Positions 24,858 to 33,067 of a DNA stretch of 41,013 nucleotides are shown here, one piece after another. This stretch comes from CAZYHS01 sp964647545 (GTDB lineage Bacteria; UBA10199; GCA-002796325; 1-14-0-20-49-13). The notes below the pieces were generated by a model that was not told the DNA's origin, ran no database searches, and saw only the letters and a list, made by a program, of their open reading frames with translations. Position numbers and translations under genes: made by a program. The stretch lies in NCBI GenBank assembly GCA_964647545.1, contig CAZYHS010000017.1, forward strand, positions 1 to 41,013. The letters run 5' to 3'. Positions within the stretch are counted from its first letter, which is position 1, and each line of letters starts with the position of its first letter.

Positions 24858-25712
24858 ATGTATAAAATTGTCAGACGTGAGGTCTTTTCGCCGGTGACTT
24901 TTCTGTGGGACGTTGCGGCCCCCGATGTTGCTGCGGCAAGCCGTCCCGGGCAGTTTGTTATGGTAAGACTACATGAGGGTGGCGAACGTATTCCTCTTAC
25001 AATAGCCGATTTCGACAGAACGCGGGGTACGGTCACTTTGGTGGTTCAGGTCGTCGGCAAATCGACCGAAGAGATGATGAACCTCAAAGAGGGAGATTCG
25101 TTCACCGATCTTTGCGGGCCGCTGGGCATTCCAAGCCACATAGAAAAACGCAAAAAGATCGTACTGGTCGGCGGCGGTTTGGGTGTCGCTCCGGTCTTTC
25201 CGATTTTGCGGGCGCACAAAGAGCTCGGCAATCACACAATTTCGATCATCGGATTCCGCAACAAAGAGATGCTGTTCTGGGAAGATAAATTTCGCCAGTT
25301 TTCCGACGAGCTGATTGTGACCACCGACGACGGCAGCTACGGCCGCAAGGGGCTTGTGACCGAACCTTTAAGAGAGCTTCTTGAAAAAGATAAATCTATC
25401 GAAGAGGTCGTCGCCATCGGACCGGTCGTGATGATGAAGGCTTGCGCCGACACGACCAGACCTTTCGGAGTTAAGACCATTGTGAGCTTGAACACCATCA
25501 TGGTGGACGGCATGGGGATGTGCGGCGGCTGCCGTGTGACAGTTTCCAAAAAAGATAAGTTCGCCTGCGTTGACGGCCCCGATTTCGACGCGCACGAAGT
25601 CGATTTCGACGAGCTCCTTAAGCGCCAAAAACGTTACGTGAAAGAGGAAAAAGAGGCGCTTGAAAGATTTCATCACCAGTGCCAGCTCGAAAAACGGGGC
25701 TTGGTTAAATAA
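24858..25712 (+). CDS. NfnA/SudB-type FAD-NAD(H) and 2Fe-2S oxidoreductase subunit
   Basis: A 284-residue flavoprotein of the dihydroorotate-dehydrogenase electron-transfer subunit/sulfide dehydrogenase group. An FAD-binding barrel has RIPLTIAD (45-51), the NAD-binding domain begins VLVGGGLGVAPVFPIL (102-117), and a C-terminal 2Fe-2S site uses Cys222, Cys225 and Cys237 in MCGGCRVTV and FACVDGPDF. The start at 24858 follows GAGGG; the frame is open further upstream but without conserved sequence. Directly downstream is the GltA-like partner, the arrangement of NfnAB (electron-bifurcating NADH/ferredoxin:NADP transhydrogenase) and of sulfide dehydrogenase SudAB. The two cannot be separated reliably by eye. 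Confidence 0.87.
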   Translation: MYKIVRREVFSPVTFLWDVAAPDVAAASRPGQFVMVRLHEGGERIPLTIADFDRTRGTVTLVVQVVGKSTEEMMNLKEGDSFTDLCGPLGIPSHIEKRKKIVLVGGGLGVAPVFPILRAHKELGNHTISIIGFRNKEMLFWEDKFRQFSDELIVTTDDGSYGRKGLVTEPLRELLEKDKSIEEVVAIGPVVMMKACADTTRPFGVKTIVSLNTIMVDGMGMCGGCRVTVSKKDKFACVDGPDFDAHEVDFDELLKRQKRYVKEEKEALERFHHQCQLEKRGLVK

Positions 25713-25733
25713 CAACAAACCGCGAGATCAAAT

Positions 25734-27137
25734 ATGACAGAGCCTAAAAAGATAAATTTAAAAAGAGTTCCGACCCGCGAGCAGGAGGCCGGTGCGCGAG
25801 TTCGTAATTTTAACGAGGTCAATTACGGCTACGACATGGAGGAGGCCAAGCAGGAAGCCGGCCGTTGCCTCCTTTGCAAAAAACCTCTCTGCGTCGGCGG
25901 TTGTCCGGTTGCCATCGACATCCCCGGCTTCATCGCAGAGGTCGCAAAAGGGGACATGCATAAGGCCTACGAGGTTTTGACGGGTGCAAATGTGCTCCCT
26001 GCAGTCTGCGGCCGCGTCTGCCCTCAGGAGACCCAATGCGAAGAGCGATGCGTTCTTGCCAAAAAAGGCGAGGCGGTCAACGTCGGCAAACTCGAACGTT
26101 TTGTAGGCGACTGGGCTATCAAACAGGGGCTAGCCGGAAAAGCCGTGAAGCCGGAGCCGAAAGGGAAAAAATCGGCTATCATTGGCAGCGGTCCGGCGGC
26201 GATATCCTGCGCGCACGACCTTGCCCGCGCCGGAGTCGATGTCACAATTTACGAGGCGCTTCATACGGCCGGCGGTGTGCTGAAGTACGGCATTCCGAAT
26301 TTCCGTCTGCCGAACGAAGTCATCGACATCGAACTTGAAAAGCTAAATAAACTCGGCGTTAAGATCGAACTCAACAAAGTTGTCGGACGCATTTTCACGA
26401 TCCCCGATTTGCTCGACAAAATGGGATTCGACACGGTTTTTGTTTGCACAGGAGCAGGCGCTCCGAAGTTCATGGGCGTTGAAGGCGAAGGTTTGAACGG
26501 CATGATGTCGTCGAACGAATTTTTAACCCGCGTCAACTTAATGGAAGCCTATAAATTCCCCGAGGTTGACACTCCGGTCGTCGTCGGTAAAAAAGTGGCG
26601 GTAATAGGCGGCGGTAACACAGCGATGGATTCGGTGCGCACGGCCAAACGCCTTGGCGCCGAAAGTGCGATGATCGTCTATCGCCGCACCGAAAAAGAGG
26701 CACCGGCGCGCGTTGAAGAGATTCATCACGCAAAGGAAGAGGGGATCGAATTTTACTGGCTTACGGCCCCCGTTAAAATTCTTGGCGACAATGACGGTTG
26801 GGTCAAAGGGATGGAATGTCTGAAGATGGAATTGGGCCCCGCCGACGAGTCTGGAAGACGTCGTCCGGTCGAGGTCAAAGGGTCTAATTTTGTGATGGAC
26901 GCAGACATGATAATCTGCGCGCTTGGAACCGGAGCAAATCCGATCATCGCGCAAACGACCCCCGGCTTGAAGATAAACAAATGGGGCAACATCGAAGCAA
27001 ACGACGAAACTCAAGCGACATCTCTGCCGCGAGTTTATGCCGGCGGCGATATCGTTACCGGCGGGGCAACTGTTATTTCCGCCATGGGAGCCGGTCGTCG
27101 CGCCGCTGCCGCGATGTTGAAAGAGATGGGACTTTAA
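25734..27137 (+). CDS. gltA: GltD/NfnB-type FAD, 4Fe-4S pyridine nucleotide oxidoreductase
   Basis: A 467-residue flavoprotein homologous to the glutamate synthase small subunit. N-terminal cysteines 45, 48, 53, 57 (CLLCKKPLCVGGC) and 92, 96, 102, 106 (CGRVCPQETQCEERC) bind two 4Fe-4S clusters. FAD binding begins at SAIIGSGPAAISCA (about 146) and the NADPH-binding motif is VAVIGGGNTAMDSVRTAKRL (about 288). It is annotated widely as NADPH-dependent glutamate synthase (gltA), but no glutamate synthase large subunit is adjacent; pairing with the FAD/2Fe-2S subunit 21 bp upstream makes an NfnAB- or SudAB-like complex more likely. The symbol is therefore nominal. Confidence 0.87.
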   Translation: MTEPKKINLKRVPTREQEAGARVRNFNEVNYGYDMEEAKQEAGRCLLCKKPLCVGGCPVAIDIPGFIAEVAKGDMHKAYEVLTGANVLPAVCGRVCPQETQCEERCVLAKKGEAVNVGKLERFVGDWAIKQGLAGKAVKPEPKGKKSAIIGSGPAAISCAHDLARAGVDVTIYEALHTAGGVLKYGIPNFRLPNEVIDIELEKLNKLGVKIELNKVVGRIFTIPDLLDKMGFDTVFVCTGAGAPKFMGVEGEGLNGMMSSNEFLTRVNLMEAYKFPEVDTPVVVGKKVAVIGGGNTAMDSVRTAKRLGAESAMIVYRRTEKEAPARVEEIHHAKEEGIEFYWLTAPVKILGDNDGWVKGMECLKMELGPADESGRRRPVEVKGSNFVMDADMIICALGTGANPIIAQTTPGLKINKWGNIEANDETQATSLPRVYAGGDIVTGGATVISAMGAGRRAAAAMLKEMGL

Positions 27138-27189
27138 GGTCGTAAGCGTCTAAGTGCATTTGTGCGTAAGTAGCGCAAAAGGGGGAGTT

Positions 27190-28155
27190 ATGCGTGACTT
27201 TAGCCGGCCTAATCTTTTTGTAAGTAAATGTCTGACGTTTGAGGCGTGTCGCTACAACGGGCAGGTCATCAACGACGATTTCGTCGAAAATCTTAAACCG
27301 TTCGTGAATTTTTTTCCGGTTTGCGCCGAAGCCGAAATCGGGCTTGGCGTGCCGAGATTTCCCATCAGAATTGTAAACATCAATAAAGAAGACCGGCTGA
27401 TTCAGCCCAAAAGCGGTTTGGACGTTACCGATAAAATGAACTCTTTTGCGGAGAGTTTTCTGGCCTCCCTCAAAGACATCGACGGCTTTATTTTGAAAGA
27501 GAGATCTCCTTCGTGCGGCATGAAAGGGGTTAAGGTCTATCTTGAAAACGGCAATGTGAAGTCGGGGAAAGGGGTTGGCCTGTTTGCCGCGAAGGCGATC
27601 GATAAGTTCGGCGAACTTCCGTACGACGACGAGGGGAGATTGCGCAATTTTCAAATACGTTCGCACTTTCTTGCGGCGATCTTTATGCTGGCCGATTTTA
27701 GAAAAGTTAAAGCCTCTTTGTCGGCGAAAGAACTTACCGAATTTCACGCCCGCAACAAGTTCGCATTAATGGCTGGCAACCAGAAGGAGATGCGATTGCT
27801 TGGCAAAATTGCGGCCAATCTTGAAAAACGCGAGCTCTCTTTGGTTTTGGACGAATACGAAAAGCATCTTCGGCTGGCTTTAAAAACGGTGCCGACCCGA
27901 AAAGCCAATATCAACGTGCTTGAGCATATCTTTGGCTTTTTTTCAAAGGGGCTGAACTCCCGCGAGAAGGACTTCTTTTTCGAGTCGCTTGACCTCTATA
28001 GAGAGGAACGCATTCCGTTTATTTCCGTGGTAAATATGCTTCATTCATGGGTTATGCGTGAAAATAACGAATATTTAGCAAATCAAAGTATTTTTAACCC
28101 ATTTCCTAAAGCTTTACTTGAACTCAGCGATTCTGGGAAGCATCTGGATCTGTAA
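27190..28155 (+). CDS. TudS-like (DUF523) and YbgA-like (DUF1722) two-domain protein
   Basis: A 321-residue protein from the ATG at 27190, which follows GGGGGAG. The N-terminal DUF523 domain has KCLTFEACRYNG (Cys14, Cys20), FFPVCAEAEIGLGVPR (Cys45) and RSPSCGMKGVKVY (Cys109). In TudS, the characterised member, cysteines at these motifs hold a 4Fe-4S cluster that removes sulfur from thiouracil. The C-terminal DUF1722 domain (about 145-310) begins LRNFQIRSHFLAAIFMLADFR and includes FHARNKFALMAGNQKEMRLLG, as in YbgA. Fusions of the two domains are common in proteobacteria. A role in desulfurating thiolated nucleobases is inference. No photolyase is adjacent, although DUF1722 often occurs near one. 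Confidence 0.85.
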   Translation: MRDFSRPNLFVSKCLTFEACRYNGQVINDDFVENLKPFVNFFPVCAEAEIGLGVPRFPIRIVNINKEDRLIQPKSGLDVTDKMNSFAESFLASLKDIDGFILKERSPSCGMKGVKVYLENGNVKSGKGVGLFAAKAIDKFGELPYDDEGRLRNFQIRSHFLAAIFMLADFRKVKASLSAKELTEFHARNKFALMAGNQKEMRLLGKIAANLEKRELSLVLDEYEKHLRLALKTVPTRKANINVLEHIFGFFSKGLNSREKDFFFESLDLYREERIPFISVVNMLHSWVMRENNEYLANQSIFNPFPKALLELSDSGKHLDL

Positions 28156-28214
28156 TTTTTAATTGCAAGAATCTGCATATCGGGCCAGAACGCCGCATAA
28201 CAGCTGGAGGCGTT

Positions 28215-28778
28215 ATGAGTGGCAGTAGCCGTTCAATGTGTCATTTCGATGGTTTGGGAAGTATCCCTTGCTTCATATCCGAAAAGTACGACGGGGTTAA
28301 TCTGGAAGCTAAGGAGCCTGTTAAGAACTTCCATAACGAAAAATATTTCGAAGCCCAGTGCAACCGGCGCGACTTGGCTAACGATGAATTTGACGTGTTC
28401 GGTTTTGCCGTGCCGTTCGATATCCCGTTGTTCGGCGATAATAAGATCTCGAAAGGCTATCTGCTTTCGATCTACATGAATTCCGAAGTGAAACTGGGGC
28501 TCTACAACAACGGGCGCGTTACGTTTTTTTTCGATGCGGCGGCAAACAGCTGGACGGCAATTAACGGCAGCCAAAAAGAAACCTCATGGCTCTTTTGTTC
28601 CCCCTATGACGTTATTGAAACTGTCGTTACCGGCTTGAATTGTTTTGCCGACGACGATGGGAATGCAGTTGAACCCAGACGGTGGATGCGAACGATTGCC
28701 GACAGTTTGGCTCTTTCAATGCGCGATTTGGCAAGCTCGGTCGAAGATATTTACAGACGTCTTGATTGTGACGATTGA
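28215..28778 (+). CDS. unknown protein, first of a tandem paralogue pair
   Basis: A 187-residue protein not recognised as any known family. There is no signal peptide or membrane segment. It shares with the next gene GLGSIP, YDGVN, HNE, CNRRDLANDEF, GY, MNSEVKLGLYNNG, WLFC and GLNCFA, spread over the first ~150 residues, so the two are clearly paralogues. The conserved Cys, Trp, Asn and Asp positions suggest a compact beta-rich domain. GGAGG stands 7 bp before the ATG. The C-terminal ~35 residues are helical, charged and not shared. Confidence 0.72.
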   Translation: MSGSSRSMCHFDGLGSIPCFISEKYDGVNLEAKEPVKNFHNEKYFEAQCNRRDLANDEFDVFGFAVPFDIPLFGDNKISKGYLLSIYMNSEVKLGLYNNGRVTFFFDAAANSWTAINGSQKETSWLFCSPYDVIETVVTGLNCFADDDGNAVEPRRWMRTIADSLALSMRDLASSVEDIYRRLDCDD

Positions 28779-28804
28779 ATTAATAACAACAAAGGAGAGA
28801 AGAG

Positions 28805-29359
28805 ATGAATTACGTGAATGTGCCGGGGTTGGGAGCTGTTCCGCAGTTCTTTGTGGCAGGTTTTGACGGATTTAATATCGAAGAATATTCAAATTCGACG
28901 AACGCTCATAACGAAGATAATTTTTACGGTCGTTGCAACCGCGACGATTGGGCCAACGATGATTTTATCGTAAGCGGAGCTGTCACTTCATCGGGTTATA
29001 CAATGACCGTTTGCATGAATTCTGAAGTGCCGCTGCCGTTGTACAACAACGGTTGCACGACACTTTCCTACAACGCGCAGACTCAAAAATGGGATGCTCT
29101 GACCGGCCTGACCGACAACCGCCTCTGGAGATTCTGCACAGCCGGAGAAGTGGTCGATCTTATCGTGGGCGGGTTTGAGTGTTACGCAAGCGAAGGCGGA
29201 GCCTACGGCGATTCACTCAGCGACTTGGCTTTAAGCATCGCGGCGTCGAAGTCGTCGCTTGTTCAAAGCACGTCGCAGTATCCGGGGAGCGATTGCAATG
29301 CAGTTGTCCCCACCGCGCTGGAAAGATTTTTAGGGGGCATGAGCGAGAGCAATTATTGA
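28805..29359 (+). CDS. unknown protein, second of a tandem paralogue pair
   Basis: A 184-residue paralogue of the preceding gene. Shared blocks: GLGAVP, FDGFN, HNEDNFYGRCNRDDWANDDF, GYTMTVCMNSEVPLPLYNNG, WRFC and GGFECYA. It has more Ser/Asn/Gly in its C-terminal half and no membrane segment. AAAGGAG lies 6 bp before the ATG. The pair is separated by 26 bp and ends at a strong terminator, so it forms a two-gene unit or the tail of the TudS-like gene's transcript. No function can be assigned. Confidence 0.72.
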   Translation: MNYVNVPGLGAVPQFFVAGFDGFNIEEYSNSTNAHNEDNFYGRCNRDDWANDDFIVSGAVTSSGYTMTVCMNSEVPLPLYNNGCTTLSYNAQTQKWDALTGLTDNRLWRFCTAGEVVDLIVGGFECYASEGGAYGDSLSDLALSIAASKSSLVQSTSQYPGSDCNAVVPTALERFLGGMSESNY

Positions 29360-29386
29360 TAGATGATTTTAGAACAAGATTCATTG

Positions 29387-29418
29387 ACGGCGCCTTGCGA
29401 TTGCAGGGCGCCGTTTTT
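29387..29418 (+). terminator. terminator after the paralogue pair
   Basis: ACGGCGCC (29387-29394) pairs with GGCGCCGT (29407-29414), and the stem can extend inward through CTTGC/GCAGG to a GATT loop, about 12 bp in all. TTTT follows at once, with further T residues to ~29424. It faces the convergent outer-membrane protein gene. Confidence 0.88.
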
Positions 29419-29435
29419 ATTTTCAGCTTCGGATC

Positions 29436-30806
29436 TTAGAAATAGAGGCCGGTGCCGATATAGAGCGAAAGCTCGTTAAAGACGACATCCTTGATTTGTA
29501 TTCTTGCGTTCGTAATGGGGCCGTCGGTTTCGGGGTCGAAAAGCAATCCTCCGAATTTTCCGATGCCGAGGGCGTATCTTCCGGCCAGCACGGTCGTAAA
29601 AACTATCGGTTGGCCTCCGTCGCTGCCGCGCGAAACCGGCGTTTTGAATTCGGCCCCGAAGCTCAGCCCGTAATAGTTCACCTGAGTCTCTCCGAAATCT
29701 GCCGGTTTTTTCTGACTTGAATTGTCGGTAAACAGTCCGACACCGAGATTGAATTTTTCGCTTATCTTAAACTTACTGCCGGCGCAGACGTTCCAATTGG
29801 TGCGCTGTCTTATCTGGAGCTTATTGTTGGTGAGCGGAAGATAGATGTCGCCTGCGACGCCGATCCAGTAATCGGGTTGTTTGTATCCCAAAGAGAGCTG
29901 TGCGTGGAATGGCTGGATCATGTCGCCTTCCCATTGCTTGAGTTTAGTGAAAAATCTGTCGGCGCTGCTTACAAGCTCCCCTTTGGAATTTAGACTGACG
30001 CTCCCAGTTTCCGCCGAAGCTTCGCCCCAGCTGACGATTTGAAGCGTCGGTGAAAATGCAACTGCCGCCAGCGTCCATTCGGGGGTGATGTCGTATTGAG
30101 CGCCGAGCGTCCCTCGCAGTCCCAAATTGCTTACGAGGGCGCGCTGGTTCTCAACGGAGAAAATTTCTATGTCGCCTGAACCGTCGGCAGATTCGATACT
30201 TTCGAAGGCGTTTGTATTGTAGCGGAGGCGATCGTAGAGGCCGAAGATTGCTCCGCCGAGTCTGAATTTCTCTGTGGCGGCGTAACCGGCCGCGACGCCG
30301 ATCTGATACTGGTTGTGCAAAGTGTCAACGTCGAGTCCTTGTTTATAATTTGTAGGAACGCCGATAGCCGGAAATGTTTCGAGCGAGGTTAGATTGTTGT
30401 TGTAGGTAACGTCCTGATAGATTGGCATGTAAACGCCAAACCCAATACTGACCTTGTCGTTTATGCCGGTCATGAAGGTCATCGCGGTCGGCACCGCAAG
30501 ATATTCGTTTCCGGTGAGATTCTGCCTGACCGTGCCGCTGGGGAGCTGCGTTTCGACTCCGCCGTTAACGTTTTGCAGCCTAAGCTGAAACGCGTTGCCG
30601 CTTAAATTTACGCGGGTGAGGGTAGAACCGCCGAGAGCCGCCGGATTGTACCAGATCCCCTCCGAATCGCGTGTGATAGCGGGTATCGCCCCTCCGGTGA
30701 GGGCGGCGTCGTTACCCATAAAAAATGAATTCTGGTTTCCCGCAAATGCAAGGTTCGAAAATAAAAAGGCCAAAGCGGCAGGGATAAAAAATAGATTTCT
30801 TTTCAT
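29436..30806 (-). CDS. OMPP1/FadL/TodX-family outer-membrane barrel protein
   Basis: A 456-residue protein from the ATG at 30806, chosen because it starts a proper signal peptide (MKRNLFFIPAALAFLFSNLAFAG, cut after AFA); a TTG 36 bp upstream would add non-signal residues. The mature N-terminus AFAGNQNSFFMGNDAALTGGAIPAITRD.EGIWYNPAALGG is the FadL/OMPP1 pattern, where a short plug peptide is followed by A...DA..T..NPAGL. Repeated amphipathic strands and a terminal aromatic (YIGTGLYF) fit a barrel. FadL proteins take up hydrophobic compounds such as long-chain fatty acids. Assignment to the superfamily is likely, substrate unknown. Confidence 0.72.
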   Translation of the reverse strand: MKRNLFFIPAALAFLFSNLAFAGNQNSFFMGNDAALTGGAIPAITRDSEGIWYNPAALGGSTLTRVNLSGNAFQLRLQNVNGGVETQLPSGTVRQNLTGNEYLAVPTAMTFMTGINDKVSIGFGVYMPIYQDVTYNNNLTSLETFPAIGVPTNYKQGLDVDTLHNQYQIGVAAGYAATEKFRLGGAIFGLYDRLRYNTNAFESIESADGSGDIEIFSVENQRALVSNLGLRGTLGAQYDITPEWTLAAVAFSPTLQIVSWGEASAETGSVSLNSKGELVSSADRFFTKLKQWEGDMIQPFHAQLSLGYKQPDYWIGVAGDIYLPLTNNKLQIRQRTNWNVCAGSKFKISEKFNLGVGLFTDNSSQKKPADFGETQVNYYGLSFGAEFKTPVSRGSDGGQPIVFTTVLAGRYALGIGKFGGLLFDPETDGPITNARIQIKDVVFNELSLYIGTGLYF

Positions 30807-30853
30807 GACGGGCAGATTGCCCTGTGCGTGAAAAGTTTTCAATTGATTTAAGA

Positions 30854-30892
30854 TAAAAAAAGCCCCGCACGCTCTATTTCTCGTGCGGGGCT
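30854..30892 (-). terminator. terminator of the lipoprotein gene
   Basis: AGCCCCGCACG (30861-30871) pairs perfectly with CGTGCGGGGCT (30882-30892). On the minus strand it is followed by a run of T residues (30860-30855). It lies 25 bp after the lipoprotein stop and shields the barrel gene from read-through. Confidence 0.9.
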
Positions 30893-30916
30893 AAAATGAA
30901 TGTGTCTATTTTTTTG

Positions 30917-32143
30917 TTAGAACGTGTAGCCGATCGTGGTCGATACTCCCGATGCGGTCGCGGTGATGGTGACCGTATCGTGCACTCCGTCATCTCCTCC
31001 GGGGACGCTGAAGCTTGCCGTTCCGCTCCCTCCGGTCGTCAGATTGTCGGACTGAGTATAGTTGTCGGTTCCGACAAGGCTCGACGTGATTGCGCACCCC
31101 GATGTCGGAGGGCTTGTGTGAACCGTGACCGTTGCTCCTCCGCTGACCGTTGCCGAGGCGTTGATCGAAGAAATCTTGGAGCAGTCGGTCGAAATGATGT
31201 CGATGGCTCCGACCAGCGCGCCGTCGTTGCAGCCTTGTATCGATTCGGTGTCGTTTTCGTCGGCAAAGCACGAGGTCGTAACCTTGACGCCGTCGCTAGT
31301 GATTGTTGTTTCAATGCAAAGAGGAGCTTTTCCGTTAATGTGCAGGCACATTCTGCCGGAACCCTGAGGAAGAGTAAGGCCGACACCTTTTTCTCCATTT
31401 TCTAGTGTTACGACCTCGCCCTTGACTGCAGCGAGCGAACATGTTTCGCCGCTTGAAACGGCTTTTCCGAGCGTCATGCTCGAGCTTGACGTGCACCAGC
31501 TCCAGACTGCTCCCACCGCCATGCCGACTCCGATCCCGACTCCGGTGATGACAAGAACCGGTGCGCCTGCGCTTGCCGCGGCAAGTCCGGCGATGGCTCC
31601 GGCTCCGCCACCTACGATGGCCGTCATTCCGGTCTTGAACGCGCTCCCCATGTGTCTTTGCTTGTAAGAGTTCAACGCGCTGTGAGCCTCGTCGTCATCG
31701 GCGCCGCTTTGAATAAGTGCGTTGATGGCGTCTGCTTCGGTTCTTCCGGCTTCGATAAGCGCGCCGATTTCAACGATCAGTTGCGGATCGACGCTCTGTT
31801 TCGCAAGGAGCATAGCCGAACCTGTGCCGTTGCCGAAAGTCGCATTTTGTTCGTAAGCTTCGATCTCGGCATTGTAGGCTTCAAGTTCGCCAAGCAAAAC
31901 ATCGCCGGCCGCGACCATTTCGTTTAGCGGAGTTACGACGCTGCCGCCGCTTGCTGTGGACGGATCGAATTCGCTTAGGGCATTATATTTATCGATGAAG
32001 CTCTTAAGCGAGTTTACGACAGGATCTGCCGGAGTTTCGTTCGCCGACGAACCGCTGCCTCCGCAGCCGAACATCCCCGCCGGAAATGCGATAAGCATCG
32101 CAAGTGTGAGCCCCATGAGCTCTTTTAAAAAACTTTTTTTCAT
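30917..32143 (-). CDS. probable lipoprotein with glycine-zipper and Ig-like C-terminal region
   Basis: A 408-residue exported protein that I do not recognise as a known family. AAGGAG is 6 bp upstream of the ATG at 32143 (an ATG at 32149 directly abuts it). The signal peptide MKKSFLKELMGLTLAMLIAF ends in MFGC, an acceptable lipobox with Cys25 followed by GGSGSS, typical of a lipoprotein linker. Residues ~30-150 are helical; a Gly/Ala-rich stretch (GGGAGAIAGLAAASAGAP, about residue 180-215) looks like a glycine zipper that could insert in a membrane; the last ~120 residues are Ser/Thr/Gly-rich strands resembling a bacterial Ig-like domain with paired cysteines. Function unknown. Confidence 0.72.
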   Translation of the reverse strand: MKKSFLKELMGLTLAMLIAFPAGMFGCGGSGSSANETPADPVVNSLKSFIDKYNALSEFDPSTASGGSVVTPLNEMVAAGDVLLGELEAYNAEIEAYEQNATFGNGTGSAMLLAKQSVDPQLIVEIGALIEAGRTEADAINALIQSGADDDEAHSALNSYKQRHMGSAFKTGMTAIVGGGAGAIAGLAAASAGAPVLVITGVGIGVGMAVGAVWSWCTSSSSMTLGKAVSSGETCSLAAVKGEVVTLENGEKGVGLTLPQGSGRMCLHINGKAPLCIETTITSDGVKVTTSCFADENDTESIQGCNDGALVGAIDIISTDCSKISSINASATVSGGATVTVHTSPPTSGCAITSSLVGTDNYTQSDNLTTGGSGTASFSVPGGDDGVHDTVTITATASGVSTTIGYTF

Positions 32144-32248
32144 TTTCATCTCCTTGTTGTTTTGCGGTAGAACCGCCAAAATTGTTTGCGGGGCGAGGAC
32201 TAATATTTCAACTGTTGCATTGCAATCTAAAAGTTGTTTTAAAAAGCC

Positions 32249-33031
32249 ATGAAACATTACAAAGAGATCAGTGAGCTTGACCCGAAAAATATCAAAGGCG
32301 TTTTTTTCGATATCGACGACACTTTTTCAAGCGACGGAAAAATTACGCGCGAGGCCTATTCGGTGTTGTGGGAGTTAAACGAAGCCGGAAAGATCTTGGT
32401 CCCTATCACGGGGCGGCCCGCCGGATGGTGCGATCACATCGCCCGAATGTGGCCGGTGACGGCCGTTGTGGGTGAAAACGGCGCGTTCTATTTTATCATG
32501 CGCAAAGGCAAACTTGAAAAATGCTATATTTGGGGGACGAAAGAGATGGAAGAGAACCGCCGGCGTCTCAACGCGCTGCGCGACGAAATTCTGAAAAAAT
32601 ATCCTCAAGCCGATGTCGCCAGCGATCAAAACTACCGCGAGTTCGACTTGGCGATCGATTTCGCCGAAGATGTCCCGAAGATGAAACGCGAAGATATTTA
32701 CGGCATCGTCGATATCGCAGAAAAACACGGCGCCGTAGTTAAGGTCAGCTCAATTCACGTAAATATCTGGTTCGGCGATTACGATAAATTGTCCGGCACG
32801 AAGCTCTTTGCAAAAAAAGAACTCGGCGTCGATCTCGACAAAAATAACGAAGAATTCGTTTTTGCCGGCGATTCGGGGAACGACGAGCCGATGTTCAATT
32901 TTTTCAAGAACAGCGTCGGCGTGAATAACGTTTTAGAGTTCGCTGACCGTCTCAAAAAAATGCCGACGTTCGTGACGAGCAAAAGAAGCGGCGAAGGCTT
33001 TGTGCAAATGGCGCGACAAATTCTTAAATAG
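32249..33031 (+). CDS. HAD-IIB family phosphatase (sugar-phosphatase-like)
   Basis: A 260-residue Mg-dependent hydrolase. Motif I FFDIDDTFSSDG gives nucleophile Asp21 and acid/base Asp23; motif II lies in PITGRPAGWC; motif III/IV is FAGDSGNDEPMFNFF near residues 210-225. The KITREAYSVLWELNEAGK segment and a Cof-like cap between motifs II and III (GENGAFY, residue ~78) place it in the HAD-IIB (Cof, sucrose/trehalose/mannosyl-3-phosphoglycerate phosphatase) group. The neighbouring OPA-type antiporter 36 bp downstream suggests a phosphorylated-sugar or glycerol-phosphate substrate (inference). Confidence 0.88.
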   Translation: MKHYKEISELDPKNIKGVFFDIDDTFSSDGKITREAYSVLWELNEAGKILVPITGRPAGWCDHIARMWPVTAVVGENGAFYFIMRKGKLEKCYIWGTKEMEENRRRLNALRDEILKKYPQADVASDQNYREFDLAIDFAEDVPKMKREDIYGIVDIAEKHGAVVKVSSIHVNIWFGDYDKLSGTKLFAKKELGVDLDKNNEEFVFAGDSGNDEPMFNFFKNSVGVNNVLEFADRLKKMPTFVTSKRSGEGFVQMARQILK

Positions 33032-33067
33032 TTTGACAAAAATGTTTTAAAAAATGGGGTCTATAAC

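Noticed and set aside
28215..29359. Paralogue pair as toxin-antitoxin or immunity genes
   Set aside because: Both proteins are similar in size and sequence, lack toxin motifs and sit in core DNA; nothing supports such a role.
33048..33067. TTGACA near 33034 with TATAAC just before the antiporter start
   Set aside because: The spacer would be 23 bp and the -10 would abut the start codon; not a credible promoter for this gene.
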